Positions 47,465 through 58,659 of a stretch of DNA of 64,000 nt are shown piece after piece; within the stretch, counting starts at the first letter, position 1, and each line of letters starts with the position of its first letter. The DNA is from Tetradesmus obliquus (taxonomy: Eukaryota; Chlorophyta; Chlorophyceae; Sphaeropleales; Scenedesmaceae). The DNA lies in assembly GCA_030272155.1 (NCBI GenBank), contig CP126193.1, forward strand, positions 4,278,001 through 4,342,000, in the 5' to 3' direction. The notes below the pieces were generated by a model. That model searched no databases, was not told the origin of the DNA, and saw only the letters and a list, made by a program, of their open reading frames with translations. The position numbers were made by a program, and so were the translations under genes.

Positions 47465-47600
47465 TTGCTATCCTTCTCCTGTAACAAGCCTCTCCTTGCT
47501 ATCGAGTTCATACGATATGTGAGCTGAAAGTAGGGCGAGTGACTCACTCTCGGGTGATAGCTTGCCTTCTCCTGTAACAAGCCTCTCTCTCTCTCGTGTC
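47465..47600 (+). mobile_element. Short retroelement 3' fragments (TGTAACAAGCC tail)
   Basis: Two pieces end in CCTTCTCCTGTAACAAGCC plus a CTCTC run (near 47490 and 47590). The piece between them (about 47500-47590) recurs inverted at 63441-63529. The run is followed by GTGTCCTGCGG, resembling the joints of the left cluster. This is a third tail type, distinct from the TGTAACCCC tails of the main LINEs. Confidence 0.65.
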
Positions 47601-50010
47601 CTGCGGCAGCTGCGCCGGGTGGGGCAGCGCAGAATGTGGGCGGCATGCAGGTTGTGCAGCGCGCCAAATCTCTGGGAGTGTTTTTTGGTGAGCGTGGCAA
47701 TAGCAGCGTGGATTGGGAGGGCAGGCTGGAGACAGTGCGTCGCCGCATGCAAAATATCAGTCGCATCTCCAAGCTGTCTGCGTTTGGCAGGGCTTTCGCT
47801 GCTAATGCATATGCTCTGTCCACCATCCTATATGCAGCGCAGTTTGCCGGGCAGTTGCCAGCTAATGTGTCAGAACAGCTCAGCAGGTGGACGGCAGCGC
47901 TTGTTGATGCTGGCTTGGGGCCTGAGGATGATCTTAGGCGTGCCCCTGGCATCCCTGGGGACTGTATGGCTGCACATCCTAGGTGTGGTGGGTTTGGCCT
48001 TCTGCCCGTTCATCATCATTTGTTGTCTCGCTGGGCTTGTGAAGCAATCCCCTTCCTGCAGGGCGGTGCTGCACCGTGGGTGACAGTGGGACGGGAGTTG
48101 TGGACACAGTGGGGTAGCGCTGTGGATTGTTTCACACGCGCTGCTGCTGGGAGCCCTTGGGGCCTTGCATTGTGTGCCCGTCATCATATCTTCCCTGCGA
48201 CTCCTGCGGATGCCTGCTTGCCATCGCCTTTGCGTGTTTTGGCGATGGGTTTGCGTGCCCTGCCGCCGTTGCGTCATGTGGGCAACCAGCCTTTGGACGT
48301 GGATGGTTTGTGCTGGGAGGCTCCGCTGTGGGCCAATCCTCTGTTTACAGTGGTACAGTCATGGCAATGGTTTGGTCAGCAGCGTCAAGTGGAGGTGGGC
48401 TTGGAACAGGTGGTGCCGTGTGGCCTGCTGGAGCTCCCTAAGCTACAGTGTTTGGGTCAGGCAGTGTTGCTGTTGTCAGAACTTGAACGTGTCTGTGCCT
48501 TGCCAGGGCTTCCTGCTCAGCGCTCCGCTTATGAGCGCGAGATATGGGGCCCGTGGCTGCGCAGTAGACCGCAGTACGGTGATCGGCAGCAGGCTCGGCA
48601 GCATGTGCAGCATTTGCTGTCATTTGTGCCGTCTGTGTGGCATACTGCAGCACGCGCGCACCTAGCGGCTGCCCAAGCTGCCGGTACGAGCGTAGCACAA
48701 TTATCCTCTGTTTCTCCTGTGGACATTTTGATTGCGCGCGAACAGTTGTGTGCGGATTTGGGTTGGCAGCGGCCAGGGGCAGACGGTTTTATACGTTTGG
48801 CTGATCTGCAGGTTGCTGCTGCCACGAAGCTACAACGTCTTGCTGCGCTTGATGCCATTGCGCCCCGCCATGCTGCCTTTGTTACTCGGGTTAGAGCCCT
48901 GGATGCCCTGCCGATGGCAGTCAGCCTGCCTGCAGTGCAGTCGGTGTTGTCTCGTTGGTGGCAGGTGCGGGTGGCTAACATGTACAAGGAAGCGGCGTGG
49001 CGCTTGGCTTTGGATGCATTCCCTACTGCTCAACGTATGCAGACTACTGCTGCGTGTGCAGCATGTTCTGCTGCAGGGCCTGGGGTGGAGCATCATTTTT
49101 GGACATGTCCTGTTGCTGTGGCGGTGCGGCGTGAGGTGGAAAGTCAACTAAGGGCGTTCACCTTGTTGCCGGCAGGTGCTGTACTGCCGTGCCGAGCTGT
49201 ATGGTTGGCGTGCCCCCCTCATAACGCTGTACATCGGTTGGTGTGGGACATGGTCTGTCTTGCAGCAGTGCATGCTTTTGAGAAAGGCCGCAGGGCAGCG
49301 TGGGCTGTGTCAAGTGACCTTGGGGTACCCCAGCTGGTGGAGCAAGTGGCTGTGAGAGCAGCAGTAGGTGCTTTTTGGGATGCACTTGCGGACTTTGCTG
49401 CTACGGCTAGGGTGCCGTCACGGTATAGAAATCGGCTGCTCACACAACAGCCTTTTATTGCCTGGCATACTGTGTTGCGTGGCAATGGTTTGTGTGTGGT
49501 GCGGCGGTGATGGCCTTCTTCTCACTGTGTGTACGTGCTTTCTCTGTGAGCTTCTGACATGCCAGAGCCAGCCGTCTTGCTTTGCAGGAGCTGTGCGTTG
49601 CCGTATCGCTGCTGCAACATGTAGTTGTGCGGCCCTTGCAGCAGCTGGCTTGTTCTCTGCTCTCTCTCCCCAGTTTGTCGCCTCAGACCACCGCCTGCCA
49701 GGCTGTGTTGCTGCTGGTGGGTGTTGTTTCTGTGGGTTCAGCCCGCCCGCTGCACTGCATAAAGTGCAGCTTGCTGTCACTGACACTGTTTACACTAGTC
49801 CTGCCTTTGTTTAGCATCAACACTGCGTGTGCTGTGACTGACGGCTTTGCCTGCAAGGCCATATGTCAAGTTACACACACAGGGAGACTTTCTGGGGTGA
49901 GTCTCCTTGAGTGACAGCCTGTTTTGCTGAGTCATCTGCGACGTTCCAGATTTTCGGGTGTTCGTTGCAACGTAGTTGCCTGTGCACACCGTGTAACCCC
50001 TCTTCTTCCC
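47600..50010 (+). mobile_element. LINE (non-LTR retrotransposon), 5'-truncated, subfamily 1
   Basis: It holds the C-terminal ORF2 part and a roughly 500-bp 3' UTR. The UTR has landmarks shared by all relatives: CACTGACACTG, a GAGTGACAGCC-type block, GTTCGTTGCAACGTAGTTGC and GTGTAACCCC followed by TCTTCTTCCC at 50001-50010. The 5' end is lost, so endonuclease and the reverse transcriptase catalytic core are missing. It is followed by GGTGTCCTGC. Confidence 0.8.
47602..49510 (+). pseudogene. C-terminal fragment of LINE ORF2 protein
   Basis: An open frame of more than 620 codons with no start of its own, ending in TGA at 49508. It starts in what looks like the end of the reverse transcriptase domain (VVQRAKSLGVFFGERG, like the xYLGV block after the palm of L1-type enzymes). 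It ends with a CCHC zinc knuckle, C-x2-C-x8-H-x4-C (from CAACSAAGPGVEHHFWTC), then the domain terminating HTVLRGNGLCVVRR. The knuckle is typical of L1-clade ORF2 C-termini. The uninterrupted frame suggests a fairly young copy. It cannot transpose alone. Confidence 0.78.
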
Positions 50011-51550
50011 GGTGTCCTGCTCTGCGCCTGTGCAGGCTTGGTGTTGGAACAGTCTGGAAGGTCCACCAGCCCCCACTGTGGTTGACGCCTGGCATGGCGT
50101 GCAGCCTTTTCTAGTGAATGCAGTGTCAGTAGTATGGTTTTCCTGGTGTGCTGCAGCGGGTGGCAGCAGCTGGAAGGCGGTACTCTTGTCGGCAGCAGCA
50201 GTAGCAGCTGCAGCAGTAGCAGCGCAGCGCACGTGCGCTGGCTTGAGTCCTGCAGTGTAGTTGGCAGCATGTGGAGGTGTGGCAGCAGCAGCCCCGTCTT
50301 GGGCTAGTTTGAGCTGGTGTTAGTGAGTGGCGGCAGCAGCATTGTGCAGCGTCTCTCCAGCGCTGAGCTCTTTGTGGCTCGCATGCAGCATTGTCATGCA
50401 GTTCTGCTACAGCAGTGTGACAGGGCATGGTGCGCTGCAGTGCCCGTAGTCATCATGGCGGCTCGCATGTGGCGCCTCGCAACCGCCCGTGCCCCGCCTG
50501 ATTGCTGATTTGCTGTTTTGGTGGTGGGATCCTGTCTCTTGGCGGAGCTAGCCGCTTTGAGGCAGGCCGGGGACTACGTGAGCCCTGGCAGCCACGCTGT
50601 TTTGTACGTTGTATGATGCTGTGTGTTTGCAGCACAGACGTTGGCAAGGGCTACCTTTAGGCTGGTGGTGCTGGTTAGTTGCATGTCTGTGTGTTGACCG
50701 CTACACACCTTTATATTCCCCTGATTGCCATGCAGTCTCCGTGTTGGGGCGGGCCGCCTGCACATCTGTGCCAGCGTGTTTGGGGCGTTTGGTGTGCCTG
50801 GGCAGCATGCCTGTTACTGCCTCTGCATCTCTTGTGAGCTTGGCTCGCACATGGTGTTTGCTGGGCAGCCTTTTGCGTGGTTCTTCTTGTTCTCACCAAA
50901 GGCTCTGCATGTTTTGGCCGAGTCTGTCTGTGCCTGTGCTGCATGCCTTGCCACTGCTTTTGGGGCCATGCCGTGTTTACACTGGCAGCCGAAGGTAGTG
51001 CATCATGTTTTGGCGCTGGCGCTGGCATTCTGCACAATAGTGCCTTGCCTTTGCTATTTGACCTGCCCGTTGGGTGGAAGCTTGTTTGGTCTGCTGAGTG
51101 GCTGCTGACAAGCCGCTGTGACATGCGGTCCTGTTTGTGTGCCTTTGGGCAGCTCTGCATTTTTCCAGCCATCTTCTCACTGCCCAAGCTGCGCTCCGCC
51201 CCAGGCTGAGCTGCGGCTTGGTGAGCTCAGCCCGCCCGCAATGCAGTTAGTGCATGGCGGCCCTGTGTTCTCTCTGCATTGCTTGCCGTCACTGACACTG
51301 CTGGCAGCACTTTATTTTCCACTTCGCGTATGAGGATACACTTTCTGGGGGTGAACTGTGTGGAGTAAGGAAGGCGGCTGTGCTAGCATGGCCATATGCC
51401 GAAACTTACACACGGGGGCCATTTCTCTGGGGTTGGGCCTCACATGAGTGACGGCCTGTGCTGAGCTTCCTGCAGTTTTCCTGTGTTTTCGGGTGTTCGT
51501 TGCAACGTAGTTGCCTGTGCACACCGTGTAACCCCTCTTCTTCTTCTTCC
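50011..51550 (+). mobile_element. LINE-related copy, first of two near-identical direct repeats
   Basis: The repeated part runs from 50016 to about 51547 and recurs 1,847 bp downstream. Its last 350 bp match the 3' UTR of subfamily 1 (GTTCGTTGCAACGTAGTTGC, CCGTGTAACCCC, then a TTC run to 51550), but the upstream kilobase has no long frame. It is preceded by GGTGTCCTGC and followed by GGTGTCCTTC. Confidence 0.75.
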
Positions 51551-51862
51551 GGTGTCCTTCTTCTTCCGGGTGCCCTGAGTAAGGCGTAAAACTGCTCCGG
51601 CTTGCTTTGCCCGCCTGGCTCTGGCTAGGCGCGGCCCGCGAGTCGCAAGCGGCGACACAGAAGACTACTGGCAGCTTAATTGGGCTGCTACTAGGGCAGT
51701 CAGTTGCTTAGAGCAGCGGGCAGCGCCTGGCGACAGCACCGAGGCAGCAGCAGTAGCTTCCCGTGTTCCGCTGGTGTCTCCCCTCGACACCGCCCATACG
51801 GACTCGACTGCTTCTCCTATGAAGGCTGGAGGTTTTGTGGTCAGCCTCGTGGGGCCTTCTCG
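51551..51862 (+). mobile_element. Unit with a possible element 5' end
   Basis: After a short TTCTTCC joint comes CCTGAGTAAGGCGTAAAA and, further on, GCGGCCCGCGAGTCG. The same start recurs at 53407 (CCTGAGCAGGACGTAAAA, then TGCGGCCCGCGAGTCG). Shared starts after different upstream neighbours suggest a true 5' end of an element here. The rest to 51862 is non-coding. Confidence 0.5.
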
Positions 51863-53400
51863 CCTGCTCTGCGCCTGTGCAGGCTTGGTGTTGGAACAGT
51901 CTGGAAGGTCCACCAGCCCCCACTGTGGTTGACGCCTGGCATGGCGTGCAGCCTTTTCTAGTGAATGCAGTGTCAGTAGTATGGTTTTCCTGGTGTGCTG
52001 CAGCGGGTGGCAGCAGCTGGAAGGCGGTACTCTTGTCGGCAGCAGCAGTAGCAGCTGCAGCAGTAGCAGCGCAGCGCACGTGCGCTGGCTTGAGTCCTGC
52101 AGTGTAGTTGGCAGCATGTGGAGGTGTGGCAGCAGCAGCCCCGTCTTGGGCTAGTTTGAGCTGGTGTTAGTGAGTGGCGGCAGCAGCATTGTGCAGCGTC
52201 TCTCCAGCGCTGAGCTCTTTGTGGCTCGCATGCAGCATTGTCATGCAGTTCTGCTACAGCAGTGTGACAGGGCATGGTGCGCTGCAGTGCCCGTAGTCAT
52301 CATGGCGGCTCGCATGTGGCGCCTCGCAACCGCCCGTGCCCCGCCTGATTGCTGATTTGCTGTTTTGGTGGTGGGATCCTGTCTCTTGGCGGAGCTAGCC
52401 GCTTTGAGGCAGGCCGGGGACTACGTGAGCCCTGGCAGCCACGCTGTTTTGTACGTTGTATGATGCTGTGTGTTTGCAGCACAGACGTTGGCAAGGGCTA
52501 CCTTTAGGCTGGTGGTGCTGGTTAGTTGCATGTCTGTGTGTTGACCGCTACACACCTTTATATTCCCCTGATTGCCATGCAGTCTCCGTGTTGGGGCGGG
52601 CCGCCTGCACATCTGTGCCAGCGTGTTTGGGGCGTTTGGTGTGCCTGGGCAGCATGCCTGTTACTGCCTCTGCATCTCTTGTGAGCTTGGCTCGCACATG
52701 GTGTTTGCTGGGCAGCCTTTTGCGTGGTTCTTCTTGTTCTCACCAAAGGCTCTGCATGTTTTGGCCGAGTCTGTCTGTGCCTGTGCTGCATGCCTTGCCA
52801 CTGCTTTTGGGGCCATGCCGTGTTTACACTGGCAGCCGAAGGTAGTGCATCATGTTTTGGCGCTGGCGCTGGCATTCTGCACAATAGTGCCTTGCCTTTG
52901 CTATTTGACCTGCCCGTTGGGTGGAAGCTTGTTTGGTCTGCTGAGTGGCTGCTGACAAGCCGCTGTGACATGCGGTCCTGTTTGTGTGCCTTTGGGCAGC
53001 TCTGCATTTTTCCAGCCATCTTCTCACTGCCCAAGCTGCGCTCCGCCCCAGGCTGAGCTGCGGCTTGGTGAGCTCAGCCCGCCCGCAATGCAGTTAGTGC
53101 ATGGCGGCCCTGTGTTCTCTCTGCATTGCTTGCCGTCACTGACACTGCTGGCAGCACTTTATTTTCCACTTCGCGTATGAGGATACACTTTCTGGGGGTG
53201 AACTGTGTGGAGTAAGGAAGGCGGCTGTGCTAGCATGGCCATATGCCGAAACTTACACACGGGGGCCATTTCTCTGGGGTTGGGCCTCACATGAGTGACG
53301 GCCTGTGCTGAGCTTCCTGCAGTTTTCCTGTGTTTTCGGGTGTTCGTTGCAACGTAGTTGCCTGTGCACACCGTGTAACCCCTCTTCTTCTTCTTCTTCC
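51863..53400 (+). mobile_element. LINE-related copy, second direct repeat
   Basis: Repeat of 50016-51547 at an offset of 1,847 bp; every frame I compared is identical, so divergence is very low. The TTC tail is longer (to 53400), as expected of a simple-sequence tail that varies between insertions. It is followed by GGTGTCCTGAG. Confidence 0.78.
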
Positions 53401-54601
53401 GGTGTCCTGAGCAGGACGTAAAAAGGCTTGGCTTGCTTTGCCCTCTGGCCCAGCCCGGCTGCGCCAGTTGCGGCCCGCGAGTCGGAAGACCGTCTAGTGC
53501 AGCTTCTTTTAATGCTGGAAGCTATATTAGATAAGAGGAGTGGCGTCCTGCAGGCCGATACTGCCTGCCTACGCAGCTACGCCGGGTCGCCGAAGAGACA
53601 GCACAGTTGACAGCCGTGCAGCGCGCAGCGGAAGCCCAGGCAGTCGGCTACAACTTCAGGAAGATGTGCTCAGCAATAGTTTAGTTGTGAGCGCTCGATG
53701 GTACCCAAGCTGGCGCCTGGAGTTGTGTCATGGTCACAGCAGTAGGACTACAGCAGAAGCAGGCAAGGTGCTGGTAATGCTCGAGGTGCTGCGGTGCCCT
53801 TGCAATCGCCTTTCACCACATGATGTGATTGGCTAGGCAACCCCTTGTGACTGTTGAGCGTGCTGGACTGCTGGTTCAGTGTCTGGAGTGTCCTTAAATT
53901 CCTTCTGCAGGCTGCTGCAGTTGGTGGCCTGCAGCGGCAGCAACGTGTTGCAGATGATGACCCCTGCCACTGCTGCTATGGATCAGTAGATTGCCTGCCA
54001 GTAGTGCTGTCTGGGCAGTGTACTTTATTTGGTTTGTGTCTGCTGCGCGTAGGGAGCAGCAATGTGCTTGCATTCGCATTGCTGTTCTCACATCAGCCGT
54101 TGTCAAATGCATTACGTGTCTGGGCAGCTACCTGGGGCTGTGGTGGTGCCCTTACTTGTGGCGACAGTGTAGCCATCTGGTGGAGTTGCTGCATGTAGGT
54201 AGCGGTAGGAGTGGTTTTTGTTTTTGTAGGTCAGCTTAGCTAGCCGCAGCGGTAGGAGTGGTTTTCTTCTTGCTTGGATGTAGTACAGCCTAGTGCTTGT
54301 CATGCAGCAACACCAGTGTGGTGTTGCAGCCAGGTCTCTGTAAGTGTGTATGCTTGCATGCCCTATCATGCCGTGCGCTTGCATGCTTGCTTGCCATGCC
54401 ATGCTGTTCCTTGGAGGCGGCCACTCCGTTCTGCTGCAGCATTGTGGTCAATTTGCTAGGCGGGCAGTAAGGCTGCAGACTTGCTGTTCCGTCGTGATGG
54501 TGGTGGGGGACGGAGTTGGAATTGAAACCCTACCTGGCTGGTATGATACGCCAGTTCAAGAGGCTGGAATTGCCTGGCCCCCATGTGTAACAAACACAAA
54601 A
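53401..54601 (+). mobile_element. Non-autonomous retroelement, family D, longest copy
   Basis: It starts with the CCTGAGCAGG-type 5' end and stops with CCATGTGTAACAAACACAAA. No frame exceeds 130 codons and none looks like reverse transcriptase. From 53487 on it is matched by the copy at 56080-57192 (offset about 2,586-2,593 bp). It is followed by AGCCGGTTCGCAAC. A LINE-dependent passenger is inferred. Confidence 0.65.
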
Positions 54602-54610
54602 GCCGGTTCG

Positions 54611-54907
54611 CAACAGCAGTGTGGTGTTGCAGCCAGGTCTCTGTAAGTGTGTGCGCTTGCATGCCCTATCATGCCGTGCGCTTGCATGCTTGCTTGCCAT
54701 GCCATGCTGTTCCTTGGAGGCGGCCACTCCGTTCTGCTGCAGCATTGTGGTCAATTTGCTAGGCGGGCAGTAAGGCTGCAGACTTGCTGTTCCGTCGTGA
54801 TGGTGGTGGGGGACGGAGTTGGATTGAAACCCTACCTGGCTGGTATGATACGCCAGTTCAAGAGGCTGGAATTGCCTGGCCCCCATGTGTAACAAACACA
54901 AACAAAA
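54611..54907 (+). mobile_element. Family D copy, strongly 5'-truncated
   Basis: A 297-bp copy of the family D 3' end, starting AGCAGTGTGGTGTTGC and ending TGTAACAAACACAAACAAAA. It sits between GGTTCGCAAC on its left and GGTTCGCATTC on its right. Confidence 0.75.
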
Positions 54908-54919
54908 GGTTCGCATTCA

Positions 54920-55476
54920 GAAGGTAGTGCATCATGTTTTGGCGCTGGCGCTGGCATTCTGCACAATAGTGCCTTGCCTTTGCTATTTGACCTGCCCGTT
55001 GGGTGGAAGCTTGTTTGGTCTGCTGAGTGGCTGCTGACAAGCCGCTGTGACATGCGGTCCTGTTTGTGTGCCTTTGGGCAGCTCTGCATTTTTCCAGCCA
55101 TCTTCTCACTGCCCAAGCTGCGCTCCGCCCCAGGCTGAGCTGCGGCTTGGTGAGCTCAGCCCGCCCGCAATGCAGTTAGTGCATGGCGGCCCTGTGTTCT
55201 CTCTGCATTGCTTGCCGTCACTGACACTGCTGGCAGCACTTTATTTTCCACTTCGCGTATGAGGATACATTTTCTGGGGGCGAACTGTGTGGAGTAAGGA
55301 AGGCGGCTGTGCTAGCATGGCCATATGCCGAAACTTACACACGGGGGCCATTTCTCTGGGGTTGGGCCTCACATGAGTGACGGCCTGTGCTGAGCTTCCT
55401 GCAGTTTTCCTGTGTTTTCGGGTGTTCGTTGCAACGTAGTTGCCTGTGCACACCGTGTAACCCCTCTTCTTCTTCC
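54920..55476 (+). mobile_element. LINE-related copy, 5'-truncated
   Basis: It matches the last 557 bp of the two direct repeats (from 50991 of the first) and ends with the same TGTAACCCC plus TTC tail. The abrupt start inside the repeat and intact 3' end are the mark of incomplete reverse transcription. It is followed by CCGGTTCGCATTC. Confidence 0.8.
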
Positions 55477-55486
55477 GGTTCGCATT

Positions 55487-56008
55487 CTAAACAACATTAC
55501 GTGGCAATGGCTTACGTGTGATGCGCAGATGAGACCTGTGCATATGCATGTCTATGCATGCTCTATCCTCCTCCTATACTTATCACATTTGGCAGGTGTT
55601 GTAGGATCCTTACATGTCTGCTGCAATATGCAGCCATGACTGACCCTCAACAGACAGCCTGCCTTCAGAATGCTGCCTTGCCATGATTTGCCTAATCAAA
55701 TCAGCGGCTTGAGTTCAGCCTGCCGTACTGTACTGCAATATGTATAGTGTGCTGTCACTGACACTGATTAGAAAAGTGCATTCATGTTCGGACACGAAAA
55801 CTTTTTGATTGCACCAGAATTGCGTGTGATGGGAGAGACGGTTATGCGTGCATGACCAAAGTTGATCTCACACACAGAGGTTTTTCATGGGGTTGAACCT
55901 CATTTGAGTGACAGCCCGAGCTGAGCTGTCTGCAGCTTCAAATCCTTTCAGGTGTTAGTGGTGGCGTATGCCGCGTGAGTACACCAGTGTAACCCCTCTC
56001 TCTCTCCC
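55487..56008 (+). mobile_element. LINE copy, subfamily 2, 3' end only
   Basis: It starts within the last codons of ORF2 (GGCAATGGCTTACGTGTGAT, the RGNGLRV end) and carries the subfamily 2 3' UTR, ending CCAGTGTAACCCC plus a TC run. The minus-strand element at 61213-63052 is a longer copy of it. It is followed by GGTTCGCATTCTAAACAA. Confidence 0.78.
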
Positions 56009-56017
56009 GGTTCGCAT

Positions 56018-56063
56018 TCTAAACAAGCCCCTGTACAATCCACCCTATCTTCTTCTTCTTCTT
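56018..56063 (+). mobile_element. Tiny tail fragment between two GGTTCGCATTC joints
   Basis: About 45 bp, ending in TCTTCTTCTTCTTCTTCC, flanked on both sides by GGTTCGCATTCT. It appears to be a very short insertion of a TTC-tailed element. Confidence 0.6.
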
Positions 56064-56079
56064 CCGGTTCGCATTCTCA

Positions 56080-57192
56080 AGACCGTCTAGTGCAGCTTCT
56101 TTTAATGCTGGAAGCTGTATTAGATGAGAGGAGTGGCGTCCTGCAGGCCGATACTGCCTGCCTACGCAGCTACGCCGGGTCGCCGAAGAGACAGCACAGT
56201 TGACAGCCGTGCAGCGCGCAGTGGAAGCCCAGGCAGTCGGCTACAACTTCAGGAAGATGTGCTCGGCAATAGTTGAGCGCTCGCTGGTACCCAAGCTGGC
56301 GCCTGGAGTTGTGTCATGGTCACAGCAGTAGGGCTACAGCAGAAGCAGGCAAGGTGCTGGTAATGCTCGAGGTGCTGCGGTGCCCTTGCAATCGCCTTTC
56401 ACCACATGATGTGATTGGCTAGGCAACCCCTTGTGACTGTTGAGCGTGCTGGACTGCTGGTTCAGTGTCTGGAGTGTCCTTAAATTCCTTCTGCAGGCTG
56501 CTGCAGTTGGTGGCCTGCAGCGGCAGCAACGTGTTGCAGATGATGACCCCTGCAACTGCTGCTATGGATCAGTGGATTGCCTGCCAGTAGTGCTGTCTGG
56601 GCAGTGTACTGTATTTGGTTTGTGTCTGCTGCGCGTAGGGAGCAGCAATGTGCTTGCATTCGCATTGCTGTTCTCACATCAGCCGTTGTCAACTGCATTA
56701 CGTGTCTGGGCAGCTACCTGGGGCTGTGGTGGTGCCCTTACTTGTGGCGACAGTGTAGCCATCTGGTGGAGTTGCTGCATGTAGGTAGCGGTAGGAGTGT
56801 TTTTTTGTTTTTGTAGGTCAGCTTAGCTAGCCGCAGCGGTAGGAGTGGTTTTCTTCTTGCTTGGATGTAGTACAGCCTAGTGCTTGTCGTGCAGCAACAG
56901 CAGTGTGGTGTTGCAGCCAGGTCTCTGTAAGTGTGTATGCTTGCATGCCCTATCATGCCGTGCGCTTGCATGCTTGCTTGCCATGCCATGCTGTTCCTTG
57001 GAGGCGGCCACTCCGTTCTGCTGCAGCATTGTGGTCAATTTGCTAGGCGGGCAGTAAGGCTGCAGACTTGCTGTTCCGTCGTGATGGTGGTGGGGGACGG
57101 AGTTGGAATTGAAACCCTACCTGGCTGGTATGATACGCCAGTTCAAGAGGCTGGAATTGCCTGGCCCCCATGTGTAACAAACACAAACAAAA
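56080..57192 (+). mobile_element. Non-autonomous retroelement, family D, second long copy
   Basis: It starts at AGACCGTCTAGTGCAGC, inside the copy at 53401, and ends TGTAACAAACACAAACAAAA. The two differ by scattered substitutions and a few small indels. It follows a GGTTCGCATTCTC joint and abuts the foldback element. Confidence 0.72.
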
Positions 57193-57891
57193 TCTCATGC
57201 TTTCCTGCGCTCAGACGTGCCAGGAAACACGTCGAACGTTTTCAGAGGGATTAAAACTATTTTCTGAACGCGCGTCACAGCAGCGCACAGCTCACACACC
57301 CATGATGAAGCACAACAGCAACAGCTGCCACATGTCTGCAGACCCATCCATGTACACCTCATCTGAGCCCCCAATGGCCTGCAACCAATACAGACATGCA
57401 TATGCAACGCTTTGGGGGGCTGCAGTGGGGGTTGCTGCTGCGACTCAGCCAGAACAACCACAGACAGAGCTCCTTCAGCTCCTCACCACCCCAGCACCAA
57501 CACATCCTTGGACGGTGCGCTTACACAAGTTGCGCGCCACGCCACAGCCTGTGACACTCAGAGGCTCCGCACATAGCCGCATACTACCAGGTGTGCATGC
57601 TCAGGCGCGTTGGCAGTGTTAATGTACAGTTGAGCTGGCAAGAGGTGCTTGACTGCCAGTGCACTGCATGCGGCATGCGTGATTCAACACAGCAAACATG
57701 CGAGTGCATCATGCCTGGCAACGCCTGTGGTGGCTGCCATCCTGAACGCGTAATGGCACTTGCTGAGACTAGTGCTTTTAAGCACAAAGACACCAGGAAA
57801 GCACCAACACCTTTGATCAAGGGGTAGACAGCTACAAACAGCTAGCATGTTCACAGCAGAAGGTGCACAGCGACATTTACAGCTACGTCCG
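57193..57891. repeat. Left inverted arm of the foldback element
   Basis: Reverse complement of 60490-61204; the right arm has a small insertion near its inner end (around the GGGGTAGTACCCC palindrome). Confidence 0.85.
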
Positions 57892-57990
57892 AGTGCCACA
57901 GCTGTTTGCACTACCATTGCCTCTGGTAGTGCTGGTGGCCTGCGTTTCAAGTTTGAGGGCTATCAGCCCAGGGAGTTGAAAGTTAATCAC

Positions 57991-58400
57991 GTTGTAGTGT
58001 GCCGTGCAGCTATGCCAGCAATTTGGTCTGCAGCACACAGCACTGCTAGTGGTGCGTTCAAAAACCAATCTCCCTACCGTACTTGAAATGCTTCAAGCCT
58101 GTTACATTAACTGCTGACCTGTGGTTTTGGTATTCACGTTGTAGTGTGCCGTGCAGCTAGGCCAGCAATTTGGTCTGCAGCACACATCACTGCTAGTGGT
58201 GTGTTTAAAAACCAATCTCCCTACCACACTTGGAAATGCTTCAAGCCTGTTATATCAACTGCTGACCTGCGGTTTCTAGTTGGAGGGCAATCATCCCAGG
58301 GAGTTGAAAGTTATTCACATTGTAGCATACCGTGATGCCGGGGCCGGCGCTACAGTCTGCAGCACACAACACTGCTAGTGGTGCCTCCAAAACCAAAAGA
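57991..58400. repeat. Imperfect tandem repeats of about 147-180 bp
   Basis: Three units start near 57991, 58138 and 58318 with a GTTGTAGTGTGCCGTGC-like block. Each goes on to a CTGCAGCACAC block and CACTGCTAGTGGTG. A fourth, more distant unit lies at about 60310-60470 in the same orientation. Confidence 0.75.
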
Positions 58401-58659
58401 TGGAGAGAGGGGTTACACGGTGTGTTCATGCGGCATAAGCCACCACAGACACCTGGTAAAATAGGAAGCTGCAAGCAGCTCATCTCGGGCTGTCACTGTG
58501 AGGTTTCACCCTCAGAAAAAACCTTCGTGTCTAAGGCATGACGTTGGTTATGCTAGCATTGTCACTCGTCACTGCCCCAGGCTGGCATGCAAAGCAAGCG
58601 CACAATTAGGTACATGTGTGGATAGCAGGTCATGCATTCACACACAAGTGTACATGGCA

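Noticed and set aside
50011..53400. LTR retrotransposon with the direct repeats as LTRs
   Set aside because: The repeats end in LINE-type TGTAACCCC-TTC tails, have only about 316 bp between them, and no gag, integrase or primer-binding site is present.
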